A stretch of DNA of 64,000 bases from CAWBNS01 sp964445105 (GCA_964445105.1 CAYUJS010000001.1:1-64000), one strand, 5' to 3'; numbered from the stretch's first letter, positions 8,950 through 18,340 are shown. Notes: generated from the letters alone by a model not told the origin. A program made the numbers and translations.

Positions 8950-9677
8950 GGCTCTCAACGACAGTTGCTTTGGCTGATATTTCCCTTTGTCGGCTCCATA
9001 AGCGACTTGTATCCTGCAACTTAACGTTATATCGGAGGTATTTTTCAGTGTCCTTATTCGAGATTGCAAATCTCATTTTTGACATTTTTTACCATTCAGC
9101 CTTGTCTTTGTTCGCAAGATTGACGGTTGGTTAAGCTCCATAATCGCAAGCAGAGGGCCCTAGTGCAGCAGGCTCGCCTCGCTCGTGGAGAAAAATTTTC
9201 TTTCTTGGTTATTGACGCCTTTATAGGCACGTATAAGCCTCTATTCGTCGATGGAAAGTCATGGTTCTTAATCTTAGCTGCTATCAACGGTGAGCGGAAA
9301 GAGTCTGGCATAGCGTAAGGAATGAGAACTCCTTTATAGACTCAACAAGGGTAGCCCAAGAGAAAATCCAAGATACAGGAAATCAGAATAAATTTTTGAT
9401 CACCGAAGACGTGCGATTGGTTTGTGCAACGGAACATCTTCCACCAAATAATCTCTTTTGCGGTTCTTTGCGCTAACTACTGAGCGTCTGAAAAGGTTTG
9501 CTAGAGCCCAGTCTGGGTCACCTATTGGCCCGCCTTGGAACCTTTTAGGTAGCCGCCAGGGTGGGACCATTCAGATGACCGCAGAACAGTACCTTTTCGT
9601 GGCCGTTGACAGCCTACCGCAGGCAGGCCAAAAAACTGTTTTTTTGTGCGCAAATCCAGTGTAAAGCCGCTTTACAA
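8950..9677. other. Long stretch without a convincing gene
   Basis: Several short open frames occur on the plus strand, but none is recognisable or has a good start. A GGAGG at about 9032 precedes a GTG opening a 28-codon frame (MSLFEIANLIFDIF and onward). Two further short frames, 9127-9318 and about 9336-9474, read in a coding-like way and may be pieces of one eroded gene. Nothing can be named. The end of the stretch passes into a repeat fragment. Confidence 0.4.
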
Positions 9678-9777
9678 GCAGAAAGCTGGGGCTAAAAGAG
9701 AGCCATCAGCCTCGTTTTGCCCCATATCCGTAGCTAACTAGGCCTGCTGGCGGGCCTGTTTTTTTGGCAGAAACCGC
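9678..9777 (-). repeat. Dispersed repeat, internally deleted copy
   Basis: GCAGAAAGCTGGGGCTAAAA at the left and TTTGGCAGAAACCGCT at the right match the ends of the 46198-46350 copy, and the inner CATCAGCCTCGTTTTGC and ATCCGTAGCTA blocks match its core. About 50 bases are missing compared with the full element. Orientation is opposite to copy A. Confidence 0.65.
9740..9765 (+). terminator. Terminator-like hairpin inside the repeat fragment
   Basis: AGGCCTGC-TG-GCGGGCCT followed by a run of seven Ts on the plus strand. It would stop plus-strand transcripts heading into the convergent pGP6-like gene. A near-identical hairpin with eight Ts occurs at 25191-25216, which suggests the repeat carries it. 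Confidence 0.55.
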
Positions 9778-9780
9778 TAC

Positions 9781-10518
9781 CTAGGCGTCGATCATGGTTT
9801 CGAGCTCCTGAAGAAGAACACGAATGTTTTGTTTTTGTGCTTTAGTGATGGAGAGCCTGCGATGTCGCAAAGAAGAGCAAAGTCTTTCGAGACTGTTTAG
9901 AATAGTTTCTCCAACGTTTCGAAAGCGTTTATCGTCCGTAGACAGAGGAAAGCGCTCGCGGATGAGATTGAGGAGCACGTGCTTAGTTTCCCCATCATAT
10001 TCTTCAACAATGCGTTCTTTTTGTTGCCAGTCGCCCTGACGCGTGGCAAGCGTATAAACAGCTTGCCGAGGCATAACGTCTAATCTGGGCTGAAGACGCT
10101 TAGGGAGGGCGTTATAGAATTCGAAATATTGCCATAGGTTATAAGGAGTCTGGCGGTTTCCGTAAGTAGCCATGAGCCAAGCTGTAAAAGCACCCTCCTG
10201 GTATTGAGTGAGGATATCATGCGCGCGCTTGATGCGCTCGCCATGCAATAATGCGGCCTGATTGGTGATGGCTTTGACCTCAGCCGTGATCCCAATAAGC
10301 GCTTGTAAATCGTTTTCAAGGTCCACACCGCTATTGGCATAGCCCTGAAGAATATTTTCTAACACCTCTCGCTCTTGAGGGCTGAGCTCGCTCGAACCAA
10401 ATAATCCAGAAAGGCCTGTGAGCTGACCGCTGGCCGACTTTTTTCCCAAAGCAGTAGCCTTAGTATTTTTTTCTTTTTTACCAAGCCGCTCGTTGAGCAT
10501 ACTATTAAGATCAGCCAC
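9781..10518 (-). CDS. pGP6-D-like protein (virulence plasmid Pgp6 family)
   Basis: 245 residues, the usual length of the chromosomal paralogue of the chlamydial plasmid protein Pgp6. The diagnostic stretch is the block TAWLMATYGNRQTPYN, then LWQYFEFYNALPKRLQP and MPRQAVYTLATRQG. The first ~45 residues are Lys- and Ser-rich and probably disordered; the C-terminal half is helical. Biochemical function is unknown; on the plasmid the family accompanies a ParA protein, and here the start overlaps the end of parA by 8 bases. The order thrS-parA-pGP6-like matches Chlamydia. A cytosolic role in partitioning or development is only an inference. Confidence 0.9.
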   Translation of the reverse strand: MADLNSMLNERLGKKEKNTKATALGKKSASGQLTGLSGLFGSSELSPQEREVLENILQGYANSGVDLENDLQALIGITAEVKAITNQAALLHGERIKRAHDILTQYQEGAFTAWLMATYGNRQTPYNLWQYFEFYNALPKRLQPRLDVMPRQAVYTLATRQGDWQQKERIVEEYDGETKHVLLNLIRERFPLSTDDKRFRNVGETILNSLERLCSSLRHRRLSITKAQKQNIRVLLQELETMIDA

Positions 10519-11275
10519 GGGTTTTCACTCTCTGTAAAAGCTCTTTGGTAAGAGATCGATAATCTGAGGAGGCCCTACTATCTGGGGCTGTTTTAAGCAC
10601 AGGTTGGCCAAAAATAGAGGCCTCGCTGACGGAAATATCACGCCGTACCCTTGTGCGGAAGGCCTTCCCTGGGAAGGTTCTTTCGATCACATCGAGAAAA
10701 GTTTTGTTGCTCTTGCCGCGACTATTCCAGAAGGAAAGAACTACGCCAAGTACATCCATAGGATGTCTTTGCGAGATTCCGTCCATGAACTGTCCGAGAC
10801 GCTCCATTCCCTTTACGCTATAAAATTCAGGGGTGGCACAAACGAGTGAATGCGTAGAGGCGATCATGGCTGATTCGGTTAGCCAACAAAGCGACGGGGG
10901 TGTATCAACAATGATGAAATCATAATCTAGTGGTTCGAGAACATTGCTTAAACGCTCATGAGAGTAGCGGTCAGCGGCTAGCGTACCTGTCACCTCTACG
11001 CGCTCCAACCAGGTGTCTGCAGGAACCAGGTCAAGTTTTGGAATGGACGTTTTACAAATCACATCCCCAATTTCCGCCGTGCCTTGCAGCACGGAAGCCA
11101 TGCTCTCCTGTTCATCGGGATCAAAGCCCAGGCCGGTAGTCAGGTTAGCTTGCGCGTCAAAGTCGATCAGTAATACTCTTTTTTTATGATAGAGCGCTAG
11201 TGCAGCGCCAACATGCAGAGCTGTAGAGGTCTTGGCGGTCCCACCTTTGAAACTGCTGACAGCAATACGGAACAT
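10511..11275 (-). CDS. parA: ParA/MinD-type ATPase (chromosome or plasmid partition)
   Basis: 254 residues. Deviant Walker A FKGGTAKTSTALH at residues 8-20 with the signature Lys, a LLIDFDAQAN switch I region, and VDTPPSLCWL for Walker B. No N-terminal HTH, so this is the short ParA type found next to Pgp6 on chlamydial plasmids. The ATG lies one base after the thrS stop, with GGAG about 9 bases upstream inside the thrS end, so it is co-transcribed with thrS. No parB gene adjoins it; the pGP6-like protein may be its partner, which is inference from gene order. Confidence 0.93.
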   Translation of the reverse strand: MFRIAVSSFKGGTAKTSTALHVGAALALYHKKRVLLIDFDAQANLTTGLGFDPDEQESMASVLQGTAEIGDVICKTSIPKLDLVPADTWLERVEVTGTLAADRYSHERLSNVLEPLDYDFIIVDTPPSLCWLTESAMIASTHSLVCATPEFYSVKGMERLGQFMDGISQRHPMDVLGVVLSFWNSRGKSNKTFLDVIERTFPGKAFRTRVRRDISVSEASIFGQPVLKTAPDSRASSDYRSLTKELLQRVKTRG

Positions 11276-11276
11276 A

Positions 11277-13214
11277 CTATTGATCTCCTATTGATGGGCT
11301 AGAATAAGGAGAGGTCAACGCGCGCTCACGCCGCTCTTGATCCAGCTTAGCTGCAAATTCGGAGATGTTTAATTCACCGCGTACAACATTATCGCGGGTA
11401 CGCAAGGTAACCGTGCCGTTCTCCTTTTCTTTATCTCCGATCGTAAGAATGTAATTTACCTGATCCAGTTGGGCATTGCGCACTTTTTTACTGACCGACT
11501 CATTCGAATGATCCACATGGCATAGGAAATGGTATTGACGCATTTTCGCAGCTACCTTCTCGGCCGCATCCAAGTGCCGGTCAGCAACAGTAATGATGCG
11601 AATTTGACGGGGACTGATCCAAAAAGGGAACCTGCCGGCAAAGTGTTCGATCAAAATACCAAAGAACCGTTCGATGGATCCGAAAAGCGCCCGATGGATC
11701 ATCACAGGACGTTTTCTGGAACCATCCTCGTCTGTGTATTCCAAATCGAAGCGCTCCGGTAGAGCCATGTCGAGCTGGATGGTACCCAACTGCCAGGTGC
11801 GACCAATTGCATCGCGAATGTGGAAGTCAATTTTAGGGCCATAGAAGGCACCGTCTCCCTCGTTGATGCGATAAGGCCGGCCCATCTGGTCTAAAGCGCC
11901 TTTGAGGCCAGCTGTAGCCACTTCCCAGTCTTCATCTGAGCCGATTGTATTCTCCGCGGGTCTTGTCGAAAGCTCGAGGTGATACTCAAGGCCAAATGTT
12001 TTATAAATCGCATCCGCTATTTGGATGACCCGCAGAATTTCCTGTTCGATGTCCTGCGGCCGCATAAAGATATGAGCATCATCTTGGTGAAAGCTGCGCA
12101 CTCGGAACAGACCTGAAAGAGCACCTGAAAGCTCATAGCGATGCACATGACCCAATTCGGCAACCCGATAAGGGAGTTCACGATAGCTATGGACCGCGCT
12201 CTTGTAGAAAAGCATCCCGCCTGGGCAGTTCATGGGTTTAATGGCCATTTCACGCTCTTCTGTCAGGAAGCTGAACATATTTTGACGGTAGTTTGCCCAG
12301 TGACCGGACGTTTGCCATAGTTCGCGAATTAATATCAAAGGAGTTTTTATCTCGACATAGTTGTTATCACGCCAAGTTTCGCGGCAGTAATCCAGCAGAT
12401 GGTTCCAGACAATCATCCCGTGGGGGTGAATAAAGGGCATACCGGGGGCTTCTTCTTTCAAAGAGAAAAGATCCAAACGAGGCCCGAGTACTTTGTGGTC
12501 GCGCTTACGCGCCTCTTCCAGACGGTCTAAGTATTCCTTGAGCAATTTACGGTCAGGAAACGAGATAGCGTATACACGCGTCAGCATTTCGTTCTTAGAG
12601 TCGCCTTTCCAATAAGCTCCAGACGTTTTAAGTACTTTCATGGCTTTTACCTTGCCTAGACTAGGCAAATGAGGACCGCGGCAGAGGTCGAAAAATTCGC
12701 CTTGGCGATAACCGGTCAAGGAGGCTTCAGGGCCAAAACTGTGGATAAGTTCGACTTTGTATTTATTGTTTTTAAAAGCTTCTAAGGCTTCTTTCTGACT
12801 AGCAAAAACTTCGCGCTGACTTTCGTAGTTTTCCTCAACGATCTTTTTAACCTCACCTTCAATACGCTCAAAATCGGCATCAGAAATTGTCAGGTTGGCA
12901 AAATCGTAATAAAAGCCGCCTTCAATTGGGGGGCCAATCGTCGGTTGGGCGTCGGGCCATAGGCGCAAAATGGCTTGGGCAAGAATGTGCGCCGAAGTGT
13001 GCCAGAAAACCTCTTGCCCTTGAGGCTCCGAGAAATCCCAAAGGTGAACCTTGTCGCCTTCTTTCAAAGAATGCCAAAGGTCAACTGTCTGCCCGTTCAC
13101 CTCGGCTGCTAGAGCTTGAGCAGGGCCCGTTAAGTTAAGTTTTTTGGCTAGGTCTTTCGCACTGCTGCCATCGGCTAATTCGATCACTGAGCCATCTTTG
13201 ATTTGTACACGCAT
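11277..13214 (-). CDS. thrS: Threonyl-tRNA synthetase
   Basis: Charges tRNA-Thr. 645 residues, full length. Order of domains: TGS at about 1-62, the N2 editing domain with HTSAHILAQAI and later FDLCRGPHLPSLG, the class II core with NCPGGMLFYKS (zinc Cys) and motif 2 FRVRSFHQDDAHIF, motif 3 GSIERFFGILIEHFAGRFP, and the anticodon-binding domain from about residue 540. First gene of the thrS-parA-pGP6-like operon. The ATG sits 83 bases from a divergent gene. No T-box leader is visible upstream. Confidence 0.97.
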   Translation of the reverse strand: MRVQIKDGSVIELADGSSAKDLAKKLNLTGPAQALAAEVNGQTVDLWHSLKEGDKVHLWDFSEPQGQEVFWHTSAHILAQAILRLWPDAQPTIGPPIEGGFYYDFANLTISDADFERIEGEVKKIVEENYESQREVFASQKEALEAFKNNKYKVELIHSFGPEASLTGYRQGEFFDLCRGPHLPSLGKVKAMKVLKTSGAYWKGDSKNEMLTRVYAISFPDRKLLKEYLDRLEEARKRDHKVLGPRLDLFSLKEEAPGMPFIHPHGMIVWNHLLDYCRETWRDNNYVEIKTPLILIRELWQTSGHWANYRQNMFSFLTEEREMAIKPMNCPGGMLFYKSAVHSYRELPYRVAELGHVHRYELSGALSGLFRVRSFHQDDAHIFMRPQDIEQEILRVIQIADAIYKTFGLEYHLELSTRPAENTIGSDEDWEVATAGLKGALDQMGRPYRINEGDGAFYGPKIDFHIRDAIGRTWQLGTIQLDMALPERFDLEYTDEDGSRKRPVMIHRALFGSIERFFGILIEHFAGRFPFWISPRQIRIITVADRHLDAAEKVAAKMRQYHFLCHVDHSNESVSKKVRNAQLDQVNYILTIGDKEKENGTVTLRTRDNVVRGELNISEFAAKLDQERRERALTSPYSSPSIGDQ

Positions 13215-13297
13215 GCGTCCACCCTATCCGTTAAATACTAAAAAACTGTTCCTGAGAGTCTAGCGCATTTTGCGTCAAATGGGAAGAGGGGTAAGAG

Positions 13298-16200
13298 GTG
13301 CGAGTTCTTAAACTTTATGTTAAAGTAACGAAAAATACGCGTATGGGATATCTTGGCTCTCGTATGGATAATGCTAAACTTGACCTCTTGCTGCAAAAAA
13401 TAGCGCTCTCAGTATGGGATGCGCGTTTTTTTCAGCGATTTTATACGATTCTGGCTGAAGACAGCGGCTTGTTAGTGGAGGTGGAGGATGATGCGCAGCT
13501 AACGCAAGCGCTTACCAATGACCTCACGGAGCTGACCGATCTGCTAGAACACACCCGCATACAACAAGCTACCGCTGCCCGGAACATTGTTCGCACAAGA
13601 CAGCTGGCGAGCCTGCTCATCGATGAGGAAGGCAAAATTAATTTCGATAGACTGCGCAAAGCGGAAGAATTGTGTCGAGCGCATCTTTTCTCCATAGGTC
13701 CCGAGCGCCAGCATGATGCCGCGAGACAAGAACACATTTTAAAAGTTTTACAATTACTATTATCTAGTAAAGATCTTCAGCAACAGCTACAGAATATGCA
13801 TAAACCCACTTCTCACAGGCTCGTCGAGCATATAGTGCGCGATACCCTGCAATTGGGAACCGACACCGTTCTGACCGATGTCCATATTCGTCGGGCGGTT
13901 CTCTCCGCTTGGTTTTGCTATCTAAGACAAAACGTGGGCTCCTGCTTCGCCACCGCACCAGCGATTATTGTTCATGACGAGCAGCCGATTCAATTTCTAA
14001 AAGATATCGATGAATTGCTCAACACAGGCAGCTTACAACGTACCTTCGGAGGCGTTCAATACACAGCACCTATTAGTTCGACTTGGGGCGCGGGAGATCT
14101 CCGCAAGCGCTTCACAGTCTCCAAGGAGGTGGATAAACAGCCTGAAATAGAAATTTGGCGCGCACCAGGTCTGCTAGAGGCGTTTAGTAAAGTTGGTCTA
14201 ATCGAAAATAGCCTTTCGGTAAATGATAAAGTCGCACAATCCAAGATTCTCTTCCAACAGATCGTGGAAAACTGGGAAGGCACCGGCCCCCTCATCGATA
14301 CCTGCGCTGAGGTACTGATAGCACGGGCTCTGATGCGTAAGTGGGAGATTACGCATCAGGACGTCCAAGATTTTCAAAACCGCCCCAAACCCATGCTACA
14401 AAGCTCTTTGATTATACACACACAGAAAAAAAGTGTTACGGGCATATCTAAGGGAGATCGCTGTGAGAGATATCTCGTAGAGACCGAGATGGCAAGAAAC
14501 GCGTTTAAGGCACTGACGGATAATGCTCTTCTTCGCTCTTGGGAATTTACCATCGCCTCTTTTGCAGAAGTAAAGTCAAATTTCACAAACTTCAACATGT
14601 ATGCCAGCCTGGGCATCAATGCACAAGACGCAGGCGGTATTGGACCTACTTTATTCGAGCTCTTCCGACTCAAACTAGACCAGGCAAACAACAGGGTCCG
14701 CGAACTGCAAGAGGAATACGAGCGCCATTACGACTTCATTAAAGCGATGGAAGTACGCTTACAAAGAGCCTCTTCAGAACAAGAAGCGAAGTGGCTTAAT
14801 GCGGAATACCGTTCTATGCGCAACGAATTTTATACCATTGAAGAGCTACGGAACAAAGCGAGCTATAAGGCAAGGCGCTACGCCAGTTTATTCAACGACA
14901 CGCGCGATCTCTACATTCAGCTTTTTTCTGAATATTTTCAGGAGGTTTATGACGCCGATCTTCACGAAGTCGATACAGGCCCGTACGACGACAGTCCTGC
15001 CGGTTTCAGACTGCTTTACAAGCATGGCCGAGCCAACACCGCTGTCTGGACAAGGATAAAAAACCTCTCTGAATATGTTGACGCACTTGTTTCTTTCTTT
15101 ACACAAACAGAATCGCATATGGCAAATAGCGAAGATTTTCAAGGCCTAGAATCAGATTTAGGTGAGATTGTCACAACTCTTGTTAACCATGTACGTACTC
15201 CACAATTTTTGGAATCAGCTCTCCATCGGATGGCAGCCGCCCATGGAGGACGGCTGCCAAAAAATCCGCTCGACAACCTCAATCAAGTAGAAAAAAAACC
15301 ATGGGCTTATACCTCTGGCGGTGCCATGAACAAGCTGGTGAGCTGCTATTTTCGCAGAGATAGCGACCCCACTGAAAGCGCTCGCTGGGTAGAAAATGAG
15401 ATGGAGCTGCTTGTTTTTCTAGTAGATTGCGCTAAAAAAATCTCTCCACAGCTATCTGAAGAGTACTTAAAGGACCCCAAACGCTCTCTTTTAATTCACT
15501 CTCCGACCCACGCTTTTCTCTTTCAACCAGGTCGCAAGCCCTTCGCTGCGGCCGCTTCCAATACTGCTTACACTTATATTTGGGTTAGAGACCATCTCTA
15601 CCTGCCGGCTTTCAATTTTGTGAGTGGCCTTTACGTCGATCGCGAAATGATCGAAAATCTCGTCAGTGCTCTCGCTCTCGAAATTCCCGACAGCTTGAGA
15701 AATACGTATCGGGAAACTTTTTCTTTTATCCCGGGTCAAATGCGCGCAAAAGACCTTCGTGACTATATTTTAGATCAAATTTCTAAAACCCGAGACCTGC
15801 GAATAAATGGTTACCCTATCCTGGGCCCGGACCAAGTGGACAGCTTTCTGCAACGAACGCTTCCCCTATCCCGCAATTACCAGATAGAGGCGCGCTTGCG
15901 GGAGCTCTTTCAAAATCTGCCAGGCGTCGACACGGATAGGCTAGCGGCTTGGATGGCTATCTACGATAAAGTCACTGGACGTGGTCCTGTCCCGCCCGCT
16001 ATCAATGCACAACAGTTCCGCGAGCTCGCTCTTTCAATCATCGCCATGCACTCAGGATCGATCACAGGTTCTACCAATTGGCTCGAGGAGGTGGCGTGGG
16101 CCGCCCAGCGCTTAGGATTCGCCACCCCGCAGCCTATTTTTTTCGCCGACTCAAACTGGGTAACTGATTACTTTTCTTTTGTGATTAATCCCGGAACGTT

Positions 16201-16336
16201 AAAACTTGAACTATGGCGAACTGACATTACTGGAACCAAAGGGCACCCTATGAGCCATTGGAAACAGTGGGTCGATGGCTCTCGTCGCGACCTAACCTGG
16301 GGCGTTTACCTCAACCCGGTCGAATACCGCGCCTAA
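13298..16336 (+). CDS. Large conserved-looking protein of unknown function with a papain-like Cys motif
   Basis: 1012 residues, not recognised as a named family. GTG at 13298 is preferred: GAGGGG lies six bases upstream, while later ATGs at 13343 and 13364 have no Shine-Dalgarno. No signal peptide. Residues ~210-222 read RQNVGSCFATAPAI, where a Gln shortly before a Gly-Ser-Cys-aromatic-Ala resembles the active-site helix of papain-fold peptidases (Cys near residue 216). Near residue 953, after a hydrophobic strand, is FADSNW, which could carry the late Asn or Asp. The catalytic His is not evident. Residues ~460-530 form a charged coiled-coil-like stretch. The gene is single, divergent from thrS. 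A cytosolic or secreted effector peptidase is possible but unproven. Confidence 0.85.
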   Translation: MRVLKLYVKVTKNTRMGYLGSRMDNAKLDLLLQKIALSVWDARFFQRFYTILAEDSGLLVEVEDDAQLTQALTNDLTELTDLLEHTRIQQATAARNIVRTRQLASLLIDEEGKINFDRLRKAEELCRAHLFSIGPERQHDAARQEHILKVLQLLLSSKDLQQQLQNMHKPTSHRLVEHIVRDTLQLGTDTVLTDVHIRRAVLSAWFCYLRQNVGSCFATAPAIIVHDEQPIQFLKDIDELLNTGSLQRTFGGVQYTAPISSTWGAGDLRKRFTVSKEVDKQPEIEIWRAPGLLEAFSKVGLIENSLSVNDKVAQSKILFQQIVENWEGTGPLIDTCAEVLIARALMRKWEITHQDVQDFQNRPKPMLQSSLIIHTQKKSVTGISKGDRCERYLVETEMARNAFKALTDNALLRSWEFTIASFAEVKSNFTNFNMYASLGINAQDAGGIGPTLFELFRLKLDQANNRVRELQEEYERHYDFIKAMEVRLQRASSEQEAKWLNAEYRSMRNEFYTIEELRNKASYKARRYASLFNDTRDLYIQLFSEYFQEVYDADLHEVDTGPYDDSPAGFRLLYKHGRANTAVWTRIKNLSEYVDALVSFFTQTESHMANSEDFQGLESDLGEIVTTLVNHVRTPQFLESALHRMAAAHGGRLPKNPLDNLNQVEKKPWAYTSGGAMNKLVSCYFRRDSDPTESARWVENEMELLVFLVDCAKKISPQLSEEYLKDPKRSLLIHSPTHAFLFQPGRKPFAAAASNTAYTYIWVRDHLYLPAFNFVSGLYVDREMIENLVSALALEIPDSLRNTYRETFSFIPGQMRAKDLRDYILDQISKTRDLRINGYPILGPDQVDSFLQRTLPLSRNYQIEARLRELFQNLPGVDTDRLAAWMAIYDKVTGRGPVPPAINAQQFRELALSIIAMHSGSITGSTNWLEEVAWAAQRLGFATPQPIFFADSNWVTDYFSFVINPGTLKLELWRTDITGTKGHPMSHWKQWVDGSRRDLTWGVYLNPVEYRA

Positions 16337-16468
16337 CCAAACTGCGTTCCAGCAAAAACATTCCACTAAGACGAGCTAGCACGTCTCAGAAGTAATCCTG
16401 AAGGATAAAAGGCCGCCGTTGAATTGGGCTAGAGGCTCGCATAACCGGTCCGTTTTTTCGTTTGATGC

Positions 16469-16495
16469 TTGACTAAATGAACCAAATGATATAAA
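16469..16495 (+). promoter_or_regulatory. Distal promoter candidate for the porin gene
   Basis: TTGACT at 16469-16474 and TATAAA at 16490-16495 with a 15-base spacer, shorter than ideal. It would give a 5' leader of more than 300 bases. Confidence 0.35.
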
Positions 16496-16649
16496 CAGTT
16501 TGGCGAAAGAAACAAAATGAAGGGTTCAATCGCAAGACGGTAGCCAATCAAGGGTAGCCCGGTGGCCAGTTACACAAAGCTCGGGCTAAATGCAAAGACA
16601 GAGTAAAGATCGAAAATGATAGATTCTTTGAAAAAACTTTAGAATCTGT

Positions 16650-16678
16650 TTACAAAAAATGATAACAGCTCTTATACC
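16650..16678 (+). promoter_or_regulatory. Proximal promoter candidate for the porin gene
   Basis: TTTACA at 16650-16655 and TTATAC at 16673-16678 with a 17-base spacer. A transcript from here would have a leader of about 150 bases. Confidence 0.4.
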
Positions 16679-16834
16679 TTGAGTTTCGCGTCCCTCAAAA
16701 CGAGATAGTGCGATGTTACCAAAGGCTTATAGATTAAGAAAAAAGGCTTTGACGGACGCAGTGAGGTGGGAAAAACTGAGTTCTCAAGAACTGATCACAA
16801 CATTTAAACAAAGTAAAAAAAAATGGAGAGCGCA

Positions 16835-18268
16835 ATGAAGTTTCTTAAGTTTTGGTTGCCAGTAGTCGCTGTAAGTTGCGGCCTCACAGCAGCCGCATAC
16901 GCAGACTGCGACTGTACCTATGACAGCCTGCATGATGAGTTGGATGAGCGTGACATCGAAGCCGTCATCGAATTCGTCAACTCCAAAAGAACCATCGACC
17001 TTCAAGAAAAAGCATGCAACTTGGCCATCAGCGGCGATATTCGCACCGACTGGCAGCATGTAAATGAGAAGGTGAACGGCGAAAGACAACGCGGTGGCCA
17101 AGCAGACAGTTGCGACGGCGACCCCATGGGCCGTAACTTGTTCAACGTACAGTTCAACTTGATGTTTGACTACCGTTGCGACCGCTCTTGGGGCGTTGCT
17201 CACGTGGAATTCAAAAACCGCATGGGTATTTTGCAAAACGACCAGAAAGGTTCCGCACCTCAGCAAGCAAAAGCTGATACAGCAGAGACAGGCGAGAGCC
17301 ATGTTCTACCAGCAAACAGCATCACTCAGGCTGACAACCCAGCTTGCAATCAGTTCGCCAACAGCTACCTCTTCGGCAGCGGCCAGAAATCTGGCATCAA
17401 CCTGAAGAAAGCTTACTGGGGTTACAACATCAGCGCCGATGGTGGCAGCCGTTTTGACATCGAAGTGGGCCGTCGTCGTCTGTACGATGTGTTCGACTCT
17501 CGTATCCAGTTCCTAAGCCAATTTGACGGTGTATTGCTCCGTTATGCTTCACAGTTAGACTGTGCTGATGCCTACGTAACCGGCGGTGCCTTCGTTGTTG
17601 ACGAGCGCGTAAACCACTGGGGTGGCGTAGTTGAAGGTGGTATCCTCAATCTTTGCGATTCAGGTTTCGACTTCAAATATTCGTTCATCTACTGGCACAA
17701 AGCAGGCACCAACCGCGGTAAAGTAAGAGATGCGATTGGCTCAAGGTTTAAAAACTCACAGTGGACAGCTACCTACCACCTGGATCCAGAAGTTCTCTGC
17801 GCTCCAGCTTCGATCTACGGGGCTATCTTAGTTAACCACGCAGCCAAGAAGATCCCAGGCTCTAACAACAAGAGAAACCTCGGTTGGTACTTAGGTGCTC
17901 GCGTTGGCGAAGTCTGTGCTTCAGGCGACTGGGCAATCGACTTCAACTGGCAGTCAGTTCAAGCGCAAGCCATTGCTGACCCAGACGTTTCTGGTATCGG
18001 TCGTGGTAACGCGAAAGACAGCACCATCACCGCAAACACCGGTGTAAGGGGCTCAGCAGCGTCAGGAAACAACCCAGCGATTGTGGCTGATCCTAGCAAT
18101 GCACGCGGCGATGCTAACTACCAAGGGTTCAAACTCATGGGTCTGTACGGCGTAACTGACAACCTCTCATTGGAAGCAAGCATCCAGTGGGCGCGTCAGG
18201 AAAGCAAACGCGTCGGTGGCGATCTTAAATACAGCGACTTTAAGCTGGAAGCCATCTACGCATTTTAA
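16835..18268 (+). CDS. Cys-rich MOMP-like outer membrane porin
   Basis: 477 residues from the ATG at 16835, which has GGAGAG just upstream; an ATG at 16823 overlaps that ribosome-binding site and is less likely. A Sec signal peptide (MKFLKFWLPVVAVSCGLTAAAYA) precedes a mature protein with about a dozen Cys spread along its length (CDC, DSCDGD, DYRCDRSW, NPACNQF, LDCADAY, EVCASGDW). It alternates aromatic and polar residues as in a beta-barrel and ends in Ala-Phe, the usual C-terminal aromatic of outer membrane proteins. This fits the disulfide-crosslinked porins of environmental chlamydiae. Codon use is strongly biased and the region looks highly expressed. It is monocistronic, closed by a strong terminator. 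Confidence 0.85.
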   Translation: MKFLKFWLPVVAVSCGLTAAAYADCDCTYDSLHDELDERDIEAVIEFVNSKRTIDLQEKACNLAISGDIRTDWQHVNEKVNGERQRGGQADSCDGDPMGRNLFNVQFNLMFDYRCDRSWGVAHVEFKNRMGILQNDQKGSAPQQAKADTAETGESHVLPANSITQADNPACNQFANSYLFGSGQKSGINLKKAYWGYNISADGGSRFDIEVGRRRLYDVFDSRIQFLSQFDGVLLRYASQLDCADAYVTGGAFVVDERVNHWGGVVEGGILNLCDSGFDFKYSFIYWHKAGTNRGKVRDAIGSRFKNSQWTATYHLDPEVLCAPASIYGAILVNHAAKKIPGSNNKRNLGWYLGARVGEVCASGDWAIDFNWQSVQAQAIADPDVSGIGRGNAKDSTITANTGVRGSAASGNNPAIVADPSNARGDANYQGFKLMGLYGVTDNLSLEASIQWARQESKRVGGDLKYSDFKLEAIYAF

Positions 18269-18296
18269 TTCTGTCCAGATTTAGCAAAAGAATGCA

Positions 18297-18330
18297 AAAC
18301 CCTCGTCTGTTATAGACGAGGGTTTTTTGT
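18297..18330 (+). terminator. Rho-independent terminator of the porin gene
   Basis: ACCCTCGTCT (18299-18308), loop GTTAT, AGACGAGGGT (18314-18323), then TTTTT. A perfect 10-bp stem followed by a T-run, 30 bases after the stop codon. Confidence 0.93.
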
Positions 18331-18340
18331 TTTCTGATGC

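Larger units (their letters stand above)
16337..16834. other. Long 5' region of the porin gene
   Basis: Nearly 500 bases with no convincing gene. Two promoter candidates are listed separately. The distal part (16337-16440) may hold the 3' end of the preceding transcript, without a clear hairpin and U-run. A third TTGACG near 16751 lacks a good -10. Confidence 0.5.

Noticed and set aside
8824..9069. Minus-strand frame opposite the end of the hypothetical gene at 8548
   Set aside because: It overlaps the better-supported plus-strand gene and has no start signal or homology.
13215..13297. T-box or other riboswitch before thrS
   Set aside because: Only 83 bases separate thrS from the divergent gene; no T-box AGGGTGG-type motif or terminator-antiterminator pair was seen.
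13441..13737. Minus-strand Ser/Cys-rich frame within the 1012-residue gene
   Set aside because: Antisense shadow with low-complexity composition.
16784..17302. Minus-strand 172-residue frame opposite the porin gene
   Set aside because: It is the reverse of a strongly biased coding sequence; Val/Cys-rich shadow.
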